The translations under genes were made by a program, and so were the position numbers. Of a stretch of DNA of 64,000 bases, positions 29,190 to 36,917 are shown piece after piece. The notes beneath the pieces are model-generated. The model saw nothing but the letters and a program-made list of their open reading frames with translations. It did no database searches and was not told where the DNA came from. Numbering within the stretch: the first letter of the stretch is position 1; the number at the start of each line of letters is the position of its first letter. The stretch comes from Gaiellasilicea sp963784895 (lineage in GTDB: Bacteria > Actinomycetota > Thermoleophilia > Gaiellales > Gaiellaceae), in the NCBI GenBank assembly GCA_963784895.1, contig CAWATM010000013.1, positions 94,500 through 158,499 of the forward strand, written 5' to 3'.

Positions 29190-29548
29190 GATTCGAGCAC
29201 CGTACCGTCCTCGCCGACGAGGAACGTGCTCCGTCGCGGCACGCCCTCCATCCACCGCCACACGCGCGCGGCGCCGAACCGCTTCGCCAGCGCTCCGTTC
29301 CAGTCCGAGATCAGCGGCACGTCGGCGTCGAGCACGTCCTTCCAGGCCCGGTGCGACCAGTGCGAGTCGCGCGAGACGCCAAAGACGCGCACGCCTGCGC
29401 GCTCGAACTCCGGCCGCCTGTCACGCAGGAGGCGCAGCTCCTGCGTTCAGGTCGGCGACCAGTCGAAGAGGTAGAAGCAGAACAACACAGGCCCCTCCTC
29501 GAGCAGCTCCTCGAGCTCCATCTCGGCGCCGGTGTCGAGCCAGAACAC
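29117..29548 (-). CDS. Peroxiredoxin (AhpC/TSA family) with predicted selenocysteine active site
   Basis: Reduces peroxides through a peroxidatic residue. Read through the TGA at 29447-29449 the frame is 143 residues from a GTG nine bases after the M14 gene. The TGA is codon 34 in FYLFDWSPT-U-TQELR, exactly where the family has its peroxidatic Cys (S/TxxC). Downstream match is good: GVRVFGVSRDSHWSHRAW, VPLISDWNGALAKRFG, and the catalytic-type Arg in RRSTFLVGEDGTV. No resolving Cys is evident, so it would be a one-selenol enzyme. The N-terminus is shorter than the usual 150-160-residue members. SECIS-like hairpins follow the TGA. A plain nonsense mutation is the alternative. Confidence 0.82.
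29414..29446 (-). promoter_or_regulatory. SECIS-like hairpins after the peroxiredoxin TGA
   Basis: Two mutually exclusive folds exist in the minus-strand RNA. The first is a perfect nine-pair stem ACGCAGGAG/CUCCUGCGU directly behind the UGA with loop CUGCGC (29423-29446). The second is CCUCCUG/CAGGCGG with one mismatch and loop CGUGA, 21 bases after the UGA (29414-29432). The second fits the published bacterial SECIS spacing and the G-in-first-two loop rule better. Drawn by eye. Confidence 0.55.
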
Positions 29549-29557
29549 GGCGCGAAT

Positions 29558-30157
29558 CTACTCGGCGAGCCGCAGGACGGCGCTCGCATGCCTGCGTGCG
29601 AGCGCCTCGGGTACCTCGCCGGGCGGCAGCTCGACGACGAACGAGACCTGGCCGAGCGCGTTCTGCCAGCGCGAGGCGGTGCCCGGCGGCCAGGGGAGGG
29701 AGCGGTACGGGACCCGGCTGAGCCGCGCGTAGCGCCGGGCGATCGCACGGCTCGGCCCCCAGGCGCGGACGACCGCCTGCGGCTGGTGGAACCAGATCGT
29801 CACGTCCGGCCTCAGCCGGAGGATCAGTTTCCGAGCGATCCGCGTCTCGCGCTGGGTCGCGGCGAAGAAGTCGCGGTTGAGGTCGACGCCACGCGCGTTG
29901 GTGCGGCTGCGGCGGGCGTACCCATCGGGGTTCAGCTGGTGCACGAGCCAGAGATCGGCGCGCGCCGCCGAGCGCGCGAGCAGCCGCGTCACCTCGATCC
30001 CTTCGCACTCGTCGCCGTGGATGCAGCCGATCACGAGCAGACGCGGTCCCTCGCCCGCGAGGTGCGTCGCCTGAATGGGCCTGCCGTCGTACGACCGGCC
30101 GAGCTGCTGCCCGGGAGCAGCCAGGAGCCCGGCGACGATCAGGGCACGCAGCACCAC
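29558..30157 (-). CDS. M14 family zinc carboxypeptidase (MpaA-like), exported
   Basis: 199 residues with a short N-terminal hydrophobic signal (VLRALIVAGLLAAPGQQ). Zinc ligands are His and Glu of IHGDECEG (about 45-52) and a later His in WFHQPQ. Substrate-binding NPDGYARRSRTNARGVDLNRDF is conserved, and the catalytic Glu is in FVVELPPGEV. It resembles murein-peptide amidases that cut the D-Glu/mDAP bond. It starts at one of two adjacent GTG codons and overlaps the upstream gene by 19 bases, so it belongs to the sigma-factor operon. Confidence 0.9.
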   Translation of the reverse strand: MVLRALIVAGLLAAPGQQLGRSYDGRPIQATHLAGEGPRLLVIGCIHGDECEGIEVTRLLARSAARADLWLVHQLNPDGYARRSRTNARGVDLNRDFFAATQRETRIARKLILRLRPDVTIWFHQPQAVVRAWGPSRAIARRYARLSRVPYRSLPWPPGTASRWQNALGQVSFVVELPPGEVPEALARRHASAVLRLAE

Positions 30158-31017
30158 CCTTCGATCCTAGGAAACGACCGCGAGCGGAACTGGGCCGACA
30201 CGTTCGAGACGGCTCGGATCTGCCGGGGCCGTCCGAGGCGCGTGAAGACGAACTGATCCGCGTCCGCCCACGCGACGACGGTCCAGCGGCCGTCCGGTGA
30301 GAGCGTCGACGCCGGAGCCGCGACGAGCGCGGCCGGCGCGTCTGGCTCGAGCACGGCACCCGTGTCGACGTCGATGATCCGGACGGAGCCGTCGCGAGTT
30401 GCGTACGCGAGCAGGTGGCCGCCCCCCTGCTGCCAGACGGGCGCCCGCTCGGCCGCCCGCCCGTCGAGCAGGCGGTCGCCCTCTCCGTCGCCGCCGACGA
30501 CGCGAAGCCCGTCTCTCGCGAGGTAGGCGATTCGGGTGTCCGTTCTCGTACCGCCCCAGCGCGGGAAGCGGACGTCGGGCCGCGCCAGCGTCCAGCGCAC
30601 CCCGCCCTCGGGCGTCAGCGCCGCCAACTCGTGCCGGCGCGACGCGACCACAAAGCGCCCGAAGGGCGACCACGACGCCTCGCGATAGGCGCCGAGCAGC
30701 CGCTTCGAGCCGTCCTCGTCGACGACCCAGGCGCCCGAGTCGGCGGTGACGAGCAAGCGCCCGGGCGCGGGGAGGGAGAAGAGCGCGGGCGCGCTCTCCT
30801 CGACCCCGACGACCTCCCTGAGCTCGTCCAGCACCGCTCTGCCCGGCGGACTGAGCAGCCCGGCCGCCACGACGAGCGCGACCGCGATCGCGACCGCCGG
30901 CTTCCAGGAGCGGCGTCGCTGTTGCGGCTCACGCTCGGCGAACGCGGCCGACACGATCGCCCACGAGCGCTCGCGAGCCTCGGGTTCGTTCGGGATCTCG
31001 ACGCGATCGAGCCTCAC
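30139..31017 (-). CDS. Membrane-anchored beta-propeller protein, probable anti-sigma or sensor
   Basis: 292 residues from GTG overlapping the sigma-factor stop (GTGA). A cytoplasmic N-terminal stretch of about 45 residues is followed by one membrane helix (about 48-66, AVAIAVALVVAAGLL) and an extracytoplasmic TolB/WD40-like region with repeats such as SWSPFGRFVVAS and STLSPDGRWTVVAW. Position directly behind an ECF sigma gene and the one-helix topology suggest regulation of that sigma factor. No zinc anti-sigma HxxxCxxC motif is present. The role is inference. Confidence 0.8.
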   Translation of the reverse strand: MRLDRVEIPNEPEARERSWAIVSAAFAEREPQQRRRSWKPAVAIAVALVVAAGLLSPPGRAVLDELREVVGVEESAPALFSLPAPGRLLVTADSGAWVVDEDGSKRLLGAYREASWSPFGRFVVASRRHELAALTPEGGVRWTLARPDVRFPRWGGTRTDTRIAYLARDGLRVVGGDGEGDRLLDGRAAERAPVWQQGGGHLLAYATRDGSVRIIDVDTGAVLEPDAPAALVAAPASTLSPDGRWTVVAWADADQFVFTRLGRPRQIRAVSNVSAQFRSRSFPRIEGWCCVP

Positions 31018-31508
31018 ACCGTGTCCTTGAGCGCGTCGAGCCCGCGACGCAGTCGCGAGTTGACCGTCCCGCGCGGCAGACCGAGCAGCTCGGCGATCTC
31101 GCCGGGGGTGTACTCGAGCAGGTGCCGGAGGACGATCACGGCGCGGTGGTCGGCCGGCAGCGCGGCGAGTGCGGCGAGCAGCGAGTCGTCGAGCTGCACC
31201 GGCTCCGCCGCCGCTGCGTCGACGAGCTCGGTCTCGGCGCGGAGCTGTCGCGCGCGCGACCAGTCGATCGCCCGGTTGACGACGATCCGATGCAGCCACG
31301 GCCCGAACGGGCGGCGGCGGTCGAAGCGGTCGAGGTTGCGGATCGCCGCGAGGAACGCCTCCTGGGCGATGTCCTCGGCAGCGGCGGCATCGTGGACGAC
31401 GAGGTACGCCGCCCGGTGTGCCCGGGGCCAGTGCAGGCGGAAGAGGGCCTCCAGATCCGAGGCCGATCCCCTCTGAGCACCGCGCACGTGGGCACGCTCG
31501 GAGCCCAT
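31014..31508 (-). CDS. ECF RNA polymerase sigma factor
   Basis: 164 residues, the size of extracytoplasmic-function sigma factors. Region 2 includes AEDIAQEAFLAAIRNLDRFD and GPWLHRIVVNRAIDW. Region 4 has LPADHRAVIVLRHLLEYTPGEIAELLGLPRGTVNSRLRRGL with a clear helix-turn-helix. It heads a minus-strand operon containing the propeller protein, M14 peptidase, selenium-type peroxiredoxin and a membrane protein. This suggests a cell-envelope or peroxide stress regulon; the stimulus is not known. Confidence 0.93.
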   Translation of the reverse strand: MGSERAHVRGAQRGSASDLEALFRLHWPRAHRAAYLVVHDAAAAEDIAQEAFLAAIRNLDRFDRRRPFGPWLHRIVVNRAIDWSRARQLRAETELVDAAAAEPVQLDDSLLAALAALPADHRAVIVLRHLLEYTPGEIAELLGLPRGTVNSRLRRGLDALKDTV

Positions 31509-31545
31509 CCGCCGACTCTACGGCCGCCGCAGTGCGGGAGGTCCC

Positions 31546-32520
31546 TCACGCTCCGACGATGAAGCAGGCGTCGTGTGAGGAGCGGGCGACGCGGAGCTCG
31601 TCGAGCGCCGCTCCGGCCGGGCTGAACGTCGTCAGCGTTCCAGCGGAGAGGGAGGGCGTCAGGATCCAGCGCCGCGCGCGCCGCTCGTCCCACGATCCCT
31701 GGACGTTGTAGGAGCCCACCGGGACGGGGGCCGAGCGCAGCCGCCGGCCGTCGAGGGCATGGACGCGTAGCACGGCGTCGTCTCCACTCGTGACGAAGGC
31801 GCGATCTCCCATGAAGGTGACGTGCTGGGGCGGCGCGTCGGCGGCGATCGTGCGGACGAGCTCGCCGCCCGCCTCGTAGATCGCGATCCGCCTGCTGTCG
31901 CCGGACGTGACCCAGACTCGGCGGCCGCCGGGGGTGAAGGCGACGTCGTGGGCCCGGAACGGCGGCCGGATCCTGCCGACGACCCGCGGCCGCCCCGGCT
32001 CGGCCAGCGAGAGCACGGCGAGCTCGTCCGCCACGCTGCCCAGCGCCACCCAGAGCCGTGAGCCGGCGCGGTCGATCCCGAGGTGCCGGCACGGGCCGCG
32101 GACGGCGACGCGGCCGACGATGCGCCGCCCGCGCAGGTCGACGACCGCGAGCTCGTGCCGCCCGGAGTCGGTGACGTAGGCGAGCCGCTGGTCGGGTGAG
32201 ACGGCGGTGTAGCGCGGCTCGGCGAGGTCGCCCCTGATCGGGCGCACACGCAAGTCGGAGTCGATCAGCGTCAGCCGGCCTTCGGCCGTGTGCGCGACGA
32301 GCGCGCCGACGACGCCGATGCTCTCGATGCTGCGCGGGTCGGCCGGCGTGCGCAGCCGCCGCACGGCGCGTCCGGCGGAGACGTCGACCGCGACGACGTG
32401 CGACTCGAGGTCGGCGGTCACGAGCGCGAGCGGCGTGCCGCCGGCCGTCCGCGCGAGCGCGGGCGCGACGCCCACCACGAGCGGCGCAGCCGCCGCCGCC
32501 AGGAAATCACGCCTGTCCAT
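31546..32520 (-). CDS. Tat-exported beta-propeller (YncE/YVTN-like) protein
   Basis: 324 residues from ATG at 32520. The twin-arginine signal is MDRRDFLAAAAAPLVVGVAPALA. The rest is a series of propeller repeats of about 40 residues (HVVAVDVSAGRAVRRL, HELAVVDLRGRRIVG, RIAIYEAGGELVRTI, VLRVHALDGRRL). Such proteins are periplasmic; function is unknown. It is divergent from the lipoprotein at 32611, which also has propeller-like repeats, so the pair may act together. The longer frame places 15 residues before the Tat signal and was rejected. Confidence 0.85.
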   Translation of the reverse strand: MDRRDFLAAAAAPLVVGVAPALARTAGGTPLALVTADLESHVVAVDVSAGRAVRRLRTPADPRSIESIGVVGALVAHTAEGRLTLIDSDLRVRPIRGDLAEPRYTAVSPDQRLAYVTDSGRHELAVVDLRGRRIVGRVAVRGPCRHLGIDRAGSRLWVALGSVADELAVLSLAEPGRPRVVGRIRPPFRAHDVAFTPGGRRVWVTSGDSRRIAIYEAGGELVRTIAADAPPQHVTFMGDRAFVTSGDDAVLRVHALDGRRLRSAPVPVGSYNVQGSWDERRARRWILTPSLSAGTLTTFSPAGAALDELRVARSSHDACFIVGA

Positions 32521-32610
32521 GCCCGGGATACGGCGGCCAGCCGTCGAGAGGTCCAGGGACCCCAAACCCGCCGACAGGCGTAGTAGCAGCGACCGACCTG
32601 GGAGGAACCG

Positions 32611-33366
32611 ATGATCCGTCTCGCCGCCCTATTCGCCTTCACCGCCGTTCTCGCCGCGTGCGGCAGCACCGTCGAGGAGTCTGGTGACCGGGACGTCCGA
32701 CCGCTCGCGACGCCGGCCGCGGCGGTGGCGCCGTCGTTGCGCCTCGAGGCGGCCGACGGCAGTTCCTCCTTCGCGATCGTCGACGGTGATCTCCGACGCT
32801 TCAGCACGCAGACCGGCAACGTGACGAGGACCTATCCGCTGACCGGCGCCTGGGAGCTGACGGGCATCTCCGCCACGGGCGCCTGGGTCGCGCTGCAGCG
32901 CGCCGAGACCGAGGTGCTCGTCCTCGATACGAGGCGCGGCACAATCGCGCACCGGCTCCGGTTGCGGGGCAAGTTCCGCGTCGAGGCGGTCTCCGCGGCA
33001 GGCGACTTCCTCTTCCTGCAGGAGGACTTCGTCGACGGCAGCTACGCCGTGCGCGGCTACGACCTCGCGGCAGGGCAGCTGCTACCCGGATCGCTCGGCC
33101 GGAAGGGCGAGACGGTGAGGATGCAGGGCGACGCGGGCCAGGTCGTCGCCTCGCCAGACGGCCGCTGGCTGCTCACCGTCTACGTCGAGACGACGGCGAA
33201 CACCGCGTTCGTCCACGCGCTCAACCTGATCGAGCGCACCGCGATCTGTGTTCCGCTGCCGCCCTGCAAGTGCGACGCCGACGACTGGACGCTCGCCCTC
33301 GGGGCCGACCAACGGACGCTTCGCGCAACGAACGCTTCGGGACGCCGGACGGCGATCAGGCTCTAG
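32611..33366 (+). CDS. Predicted lipoprotein with propeller-like repeats
   Basis: 251 residues. The lipobox LAAC at about residues 14-17 follows a short hydrophobic signal, giving a lipid-anchored mature protein. Repeats resemble those of the Tat protein next door (LVLDTRRGTIAHRLRLRG, YDLAAGQLLPGSLG). Four cysteines sit near the C-terminus (ICVPLPPCKCDADDW plus the lipobox Cys). A good ribosome site (GGGAGGAA) precedes the ATG. It ends in CTAG shared with the convergent ligase gene. The function is unknown. Confidence 0.8.
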   Translation: MIRLAALFAFTAVLAACGSTVEESGDRDVRPLATPAAAVAPSLRLEAADGSSSFAIVDGDLRRFSTQTGNVTRTYPLTGAWELTGISATGAWVALQRAETEVLVLDTRRGTIAHRLRLRGKFRVEAVSAAGDFLFLQEDFVDGSYAVRGYDLAAGQLLPGSLGRKGETVRMQGDAGQVVASPDGRWLLTVYVETTANTAFVHALNLIERTAICVPLPPCKCDADDWTLALGADQRTLRATNASGRRTAIRL

Positions 33367-34559
33367 ACCGCTTCCGGCACGGCCTCGGTCGCCTTCGCGA
33401 TCTCCTCGACGACCTCCGCGATGTCGCGGTTTGCGTTGAAGACCCGCAGCTGGCGGTCGGAGCCGTTGCCGCGCGCGAGGATCTCGCCGATCCCCTCGAG
33501 CTCGCGGTCGGAGCCCAGCTCCCGCGCGTGCGGCTGCAGCTCCTTCAGCGTTCGCCGGATCAGCTGCGCGACGGGCATGCGGTTCCGGGCGCCGGTCGCG
33601 AGATCCATCACCGGCGCTTCGAGCCCGTAGCGCGCGGCGAGCCACTTGTTCTCGGTCGTCAGGATTCGGTGGTAGCTCGGGATCTGCTCGCCGCTGTCGT
33701 ACTGCTCCGAGAGCAGCTTCACGAGCGCCTGGCAGTACGCCGCGAGTGCCACGGCGTCCTCGACCCGCGTGACCGCGTCGCAGATCCGGATCTCGATCGT
33801 GCCGAGTCGCGGGTGCAGCCGGATGTCCCACCAGATGTGCGTGTAGTCGGCGATGCAGCCCGTGCGCTCGAGCTGGCCGACGACCTCGGCGTAGTCGGCG
33901 TAGTCGCGGAAGCGCGGCGGCGGGCCTGAGCGGGGGAACGCGGCGAAGACCATCTGCCGGCTGGAGGAGAGGCCGGTCGGCTCGCCGCGCCAGAACGGCG
34001 AGGACGCCGAGAGGGCAAGCAGCGGGCCGAGCTGGGGGAGGAGGCCGTTCACGACCTGGATCGCCTTTTCCGGCTCGTCGACTGCGACGTGGACGTGCAT
34101 GCCGAAGATCAGCTCGCGCCGGGCGATGTACTGGAGCTGGTCGACGAGGTTCCGGTAGCGGTCGCGCGCGGTGATCCGCTGGCGCTCGAAGAGGCTGAAC
34201 GGGTGCGTGCCCGCCGAGCCGACGCGCAGGCCTTGCTCGCGGGCCACGCTCGTCACGTAGGCACGCAGCTTCAGGAGCTCGCGCTGGACGTCGCCGGCGG
34301 TGCGGCAGACGGGTGTCGCGATCTCGAGCACCGACTGCATCAGCTCGGCGTTGATCCGCGGCTCGAGCTCGTGCCCGTGGATCGCCTGCAGCACCGTGTC
34401 GATGTGCTGGACGAGGTCGAACGTCTCGCCGTCGAGGAGCATGTACTCCTCCTCGACCCCGAGGGTGTACGGGTCGGACTGGCCGAACTTGTGGTCGAGG
34501 ACGCTGCCGCCGGCGACGGCGCCCTTGCCGGTGATCGACTGGGGATAGATCTGCTTCAC
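33363..34559 (-). CDS. Carboxylate-amine ligase, GCS2 family (YbdK-like)
   Basis: 398 residues from GTG overlapping the ridA stop. The family start TLGVEEEYMLLD, then FGMHVHVAV (HxH metal/substrate loop), the SSRQMVFAAFPRSG region, IRLHPRLGTIEIRICD and ENKWLAARYG are characteristic. GCS2 proteins make gamma-glutamyl-cysteine or related amide bonds; in Actinomycetota the product is often unassigned. The stop codon overlaps the stop of the opposing lipoprotein gene within CTAG. Confidence 0.9.
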   Translation of the reverse strand: MKQIYPQSITGKGAVAGGSVLDHKFGQSDPYTLGVEEEYMLLDGETFDLVQHIDTVLQAIHGHELEPRINAELMQSVLEIATPVCRTAGDVQRELLKLRAYVTSVAREQGLRVGSAGTHPFSLFERQRITARDRYRNLVDQLQYIARRELIFGMHVHVAVDEPEKAIQVVNGLLPQLGPLLALSASSPFWRGEPTGLSSSRQMVFAAFPRSGPPPRFRDYADYAEVVGQLERTGCIADYTHIWWDIRLHPRLGTIEIRICDAVTRVEDAVALAAYCQALVKLLSEQYDSGEQIPSYHRILTTENKWLAARYGLEAPVMDLATGARNRMPVAQLIRRTLKELQPHARELGSDRELEGIGEILARGNGSDRQLRVFNANRDIAEVVEEIAKATEAVPEAV

Positions 34560-34936
34560 GGGAGCACCGCGTCGGCCTCGATCTCCACCCGCCAGCGGGA
34601 GTCGAGCAGGGTTTTGACGACCACCGCCGTCGACGCGGGCCGGATCGCGCCGAACACCTCCCCGTGCGCGCGGGCGATCCGCTCGTAGTCGTCGACATCG
34701 GTCATGTAGATCCGGGTGCGGACGACGTCCTCGAAGCGGGCGCCCGCCTCGCCGAGCGCGCCGCCGACGATCTCGAGGCAGAGCCGCGCCTGCTCGTACG
34801 CGTCCTCCGGCGGGTCGCCGTCGCGCGGGATCGGCGCCGTGCCGGAGACGTACACGTTCGCGCCGCTGACGACCGCCCGCGAGTAGCCGACCACCGGCTC
34901 GAACGGCGAGTGGCCCGGGATGAGGCGGCGGCCCAT
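34556..34936 (-). CDS. RidA/YjgF family protein (reactive imine deaminase-like)
   Basis: 126 residues. Family stretches are YSRAVVSGANVYVSGTAP, EQARLCLEIVGGALGEAG, VVRTRIYMTDVDDYE and RPASTAVVVKTLLDSRWRVEIEADAV. The Arg that binds carboxylate in RidA (in the VVRTRIYM stretch) is present, as is the C-terminal Glu. It removes enamine/imine intermediates or hydrolyses related metabolites. It is co-translated with the GCS2 ligase downstream and only about 20 bases from the divergent serine hydrolase start. Confidence 0.9.
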   Translation of the reverse strand: MGRRLIPGHSPFEPVVGYSRAVVSGANVYVSGTAPIPRDGDPPEDAYEQARLCLEIVGGALGEAGARFEDVVRTRIYMTDVDDYERIARAHGEVFGAIRPASTAVVVKTLLDSRWRVEIEADAVLP

Positions 34937-34956
34937 GCGGGCTAGTATCGCCCGCC

Positions 34957-35775
34957 GTGGAAGCGCTCCGCCAGATCGAGTCGTGGCCGGCGGAGCACGC
35001 CGCCGCCGGTGTCTCCACGGCCGCGGGCGTCGTGGCAGTCCACGGCGACGTCGACCACCGGCTCGGCTGGGGCTCGGTGACGAAGCTCCTCACCGCGTAT
35101 GCGGCCCTGATCGCCGCCGAGGAGGGAGCGCTCGACCTCGACGAGCCCGCCGGCCCCGAGGGGTCGACGGTGCGGCACCTGCTCGCGCATGCGTCCGGGC
35201 TCGCCTGGGATTCGCCGAAGCCGCTCGGCCGGCCGGGCGAGCGGCGGATCTACTCGAACACCGGCTACCTCGCGCTGGCCGAGCACGTCGCGAGTCGCAC
35301 GGAGATGACGTTCGCGGACTACCTGCGCGCGGGCGTGCTCGACCCGCTCGGGCTTGACGCCACGCTCGACGGCGACGCCGCGGGCGGGATCGTCGGCACG
35401 CTCGGCGACATGCTCGCGTTCGGCCGCGAGGCGCTCGCGCCGGCGCTGCTCGCGCTCGAGACACTCGCCGAGGCGACGACCGTTCAGTTCCCCGGCCTCG
35501 ACGGTGTCCTGCCCGGGTTCGGGCGGCAGACGCCGAACGACTGGGGCCTTGGCTTCGAGCTGCGGGACGGCAAGTCGCCGCACTGGACGGGCGCGCGCAA
35601 CTCGGCGCCGACGTACGGCCACTTCGGCTCGAAGCCGGGAACGGCGACGTTCCTCTGGATCGATCCGGCGCGAGCGCTCGTCGCGGCGGCGGTCGCCGAC
35701 GTCTCGTTCGGCGCGTGGGCCGCGACCGCGTGGCCAGCGCTCTCGGACGCGCTACTGGAGGAAGTCGAGCAGTAG
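34957..35775 (+). CDS. Serine hydrolase, beta-lactamase/class C family
   Basis: 272 residues from GTG. The catalytic SxxK is SVTK near residue 41, the YxN is YSNTGY near residue 106, and the third motif region is HFGSKPGT near residue 226. No signal peptide is visible, so it is likely cytoplasmic and an esterase or peptidase rather than an antibiotic-resistance enzyme. It is short for the family (usually 350-400 residues). The 3' end overlaps the convergent hydrolase by 24 bases. Confidence 0.88.
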   Translation: MEALRQIESWPAEHAAAGVSTAAGVVAVHGDVDHRLGWGSVTKLLTAYAALIAAEEGALDLDEPAGPEGSTVRHLLAHASGLAWDSPKPLGRPGERRIYSNTGYLALAEHVASRTEMTFADYLRAGVLDPLGLDATLDGDAAGGIVGTLGDMLAFGREALAPALLALETLAEATTVQFPGLDGVLPGFGRQTPNDWGLGFELRDGKSPHWTGARNSAPTYGHFGSKPGTATFLWIDPARALVAAAVADVSFGAWAATAWPALSDALLEEVEQ

Positions 35776-36465
35776 CCGGTTGAGCTCGTCCGGCCGCTCG
35801 AGGCTCGGCAGATGGCCGGCACCCTCGATCGTCTCCAGTCTCGCGTCCGGAAGCTCATGGGCGAGCCGCTCCGCCAGCGCGATCAGCTCGGGCTTGTCGC
35901 GGTCGCCGACGACCACAAGCGTCGGCACATCGATTTCTGCGATTCGGGTCTCTGCCGACGGGTCGGGCCAGGACGCGCGGACTTGGCCGTCGACGGGGAG
36001 CTGTTGCTCGTAGGAGCGGAGCGTCATTGCCGCTGTGAGCTCGCGCACGCCGTCGGTCGCGTCCGGCGCGAGCCACATCGCGGCCTGCTGGGCCGCCGCG
36101 CCCGCGAGATCGCCGGCCTCCACGAGCGCCTCCTCCTCGGCGAAGCCGGCCTGTGTCTCCTCGGACCAGTCGGTCGATGCGAGCCCGGGTGCCACGAGAA
36201 CGAGCGCGCGCACGAGCGGCTGCCGCGCGGCTGCGAGTTCGAGCGCGACCCGACCGCCGAACGAGCAGCCGACAACCGCTCCCGGCCCTCCGAGCCGCGT
36301 TGCGGCGAACGTCACGTAGTCAATGGTCGGCGGAACCAGCGGCGCCTCGCCGAAGCCGGGCAGGTCGGGCGCGACGGGCTCGTGCCCCGCCGACCGCAGC
36401 GTCTCGAGTTGCGGCGCCCACATGCGTCCGTCGGCGATCCCCGCGTGGAGGAGCACGACCCTCAT
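35752..36465 (-). CDS. Alpha/beta-fold hydrolase
   Basis: 237 residues from ATG. HAGIADGRMW is the oxyanion region, the nucleophile elbow is GCSFGG near residue 67, the acid is VVGDRDKPE and the catalytic His is GAGHLPSLE. It resembles 3-oxoadipate enol-lactonase or MhpC-type hydrolases, but the substrate is unassigned. The start overlaps the stop of the cyclic-nucleotide-binding gene (ATGA). A longer frame adds arginine-rich off-frame sequence and was rejected. Confidence 0.9.
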   Translation of the reverse strand: MRVVLLHAGIADGRMWAPQLETLRSAGHEPVAPDLPGFGEAPLVPPTIDYVTFAATRLGGPGAVVGCSFGGRVALELAAARQPLVRALVLVAPGLASTDWSEETQAGFAEEEALVEAGDLAGAAAQQAAMWLAPDATDGVRELTAAMTLRSYEQQLPVDGQVRASWPDPSAETRIAEIDVPTLVVVGDRDKPELIALAERLAHELPDARLETIEGAGHLPSLERPDELNRLLLDFLQ

Positions 36466-36836
36466 TCGTCGGCGAAGAGAGGCCGCAGCAGCTCGTCGAA
36501 CGCCGCCTGGTCGCAGCTCGCGACGACGGCGGGAGTGACGGCGCGCACCGACGCCGTCCGCGGGATCCCCATCGCCAGCGCGACCTCGCCGAACGCGTCG
36601 CCCGGCCGCAGGATCCGGCGCTCGCCCAGGCCCTCCTGGCTGACGTTCAGCATCCCCGAGAGGACGACGTAGAAGCGATCGCCGGGGTCGCCTTCGCGGA
36701 CGACGGTCTGGCCGGGCGCGACCTCTTCCCGCTCGAGCCGTGCGGCGAGCTTCGACAGGTGCTCGCCGGGGAGCCCAGAGAGCAGGCCGACGCGGGTCAG
36801 CTCGTGGACCGTGGCGGGGACGTGGCGCGGACTCAC
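36462..36836 (-). CDS. Cyclic-nucleotide-binding domain protein
   Basis: 124 residues, a single cNMP-binding jelly roll with no DNA-binding or catalytic domain attached. It carries GLLSGLPGEHLSKLA, PGQTVVREGDPGDRFYVVLSGML, the phosphate-binding cassette FGEVALAMGIPRTASVRA (Glu and Arg both present) and a final helix. It could sense cAMP or be a degenerate adaptor. It is translated from GTG and coupled to the hydrolase downstream. Confidence 0.88.
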   Translation of the reverse strand: MSPRHVPATVHELTRVGLLSGLPGEHLSKLAARLEREEVAPGQTVVREGDPGDRFYVVLSGMLNVSQEGLGERRILRPGDAFGEVALAMGIPRTASVRAVTPAVVASCDQAAFDELLRPLFADE

Positions 36837-36917
36837 CCGGACACCGTAGCCCGATGGCGTTCCTGGACGGCGGGCGGTCCGCGCCCCTGGGTTCGAGTGT
36901 CCGTCGCCGAAGCCGTG

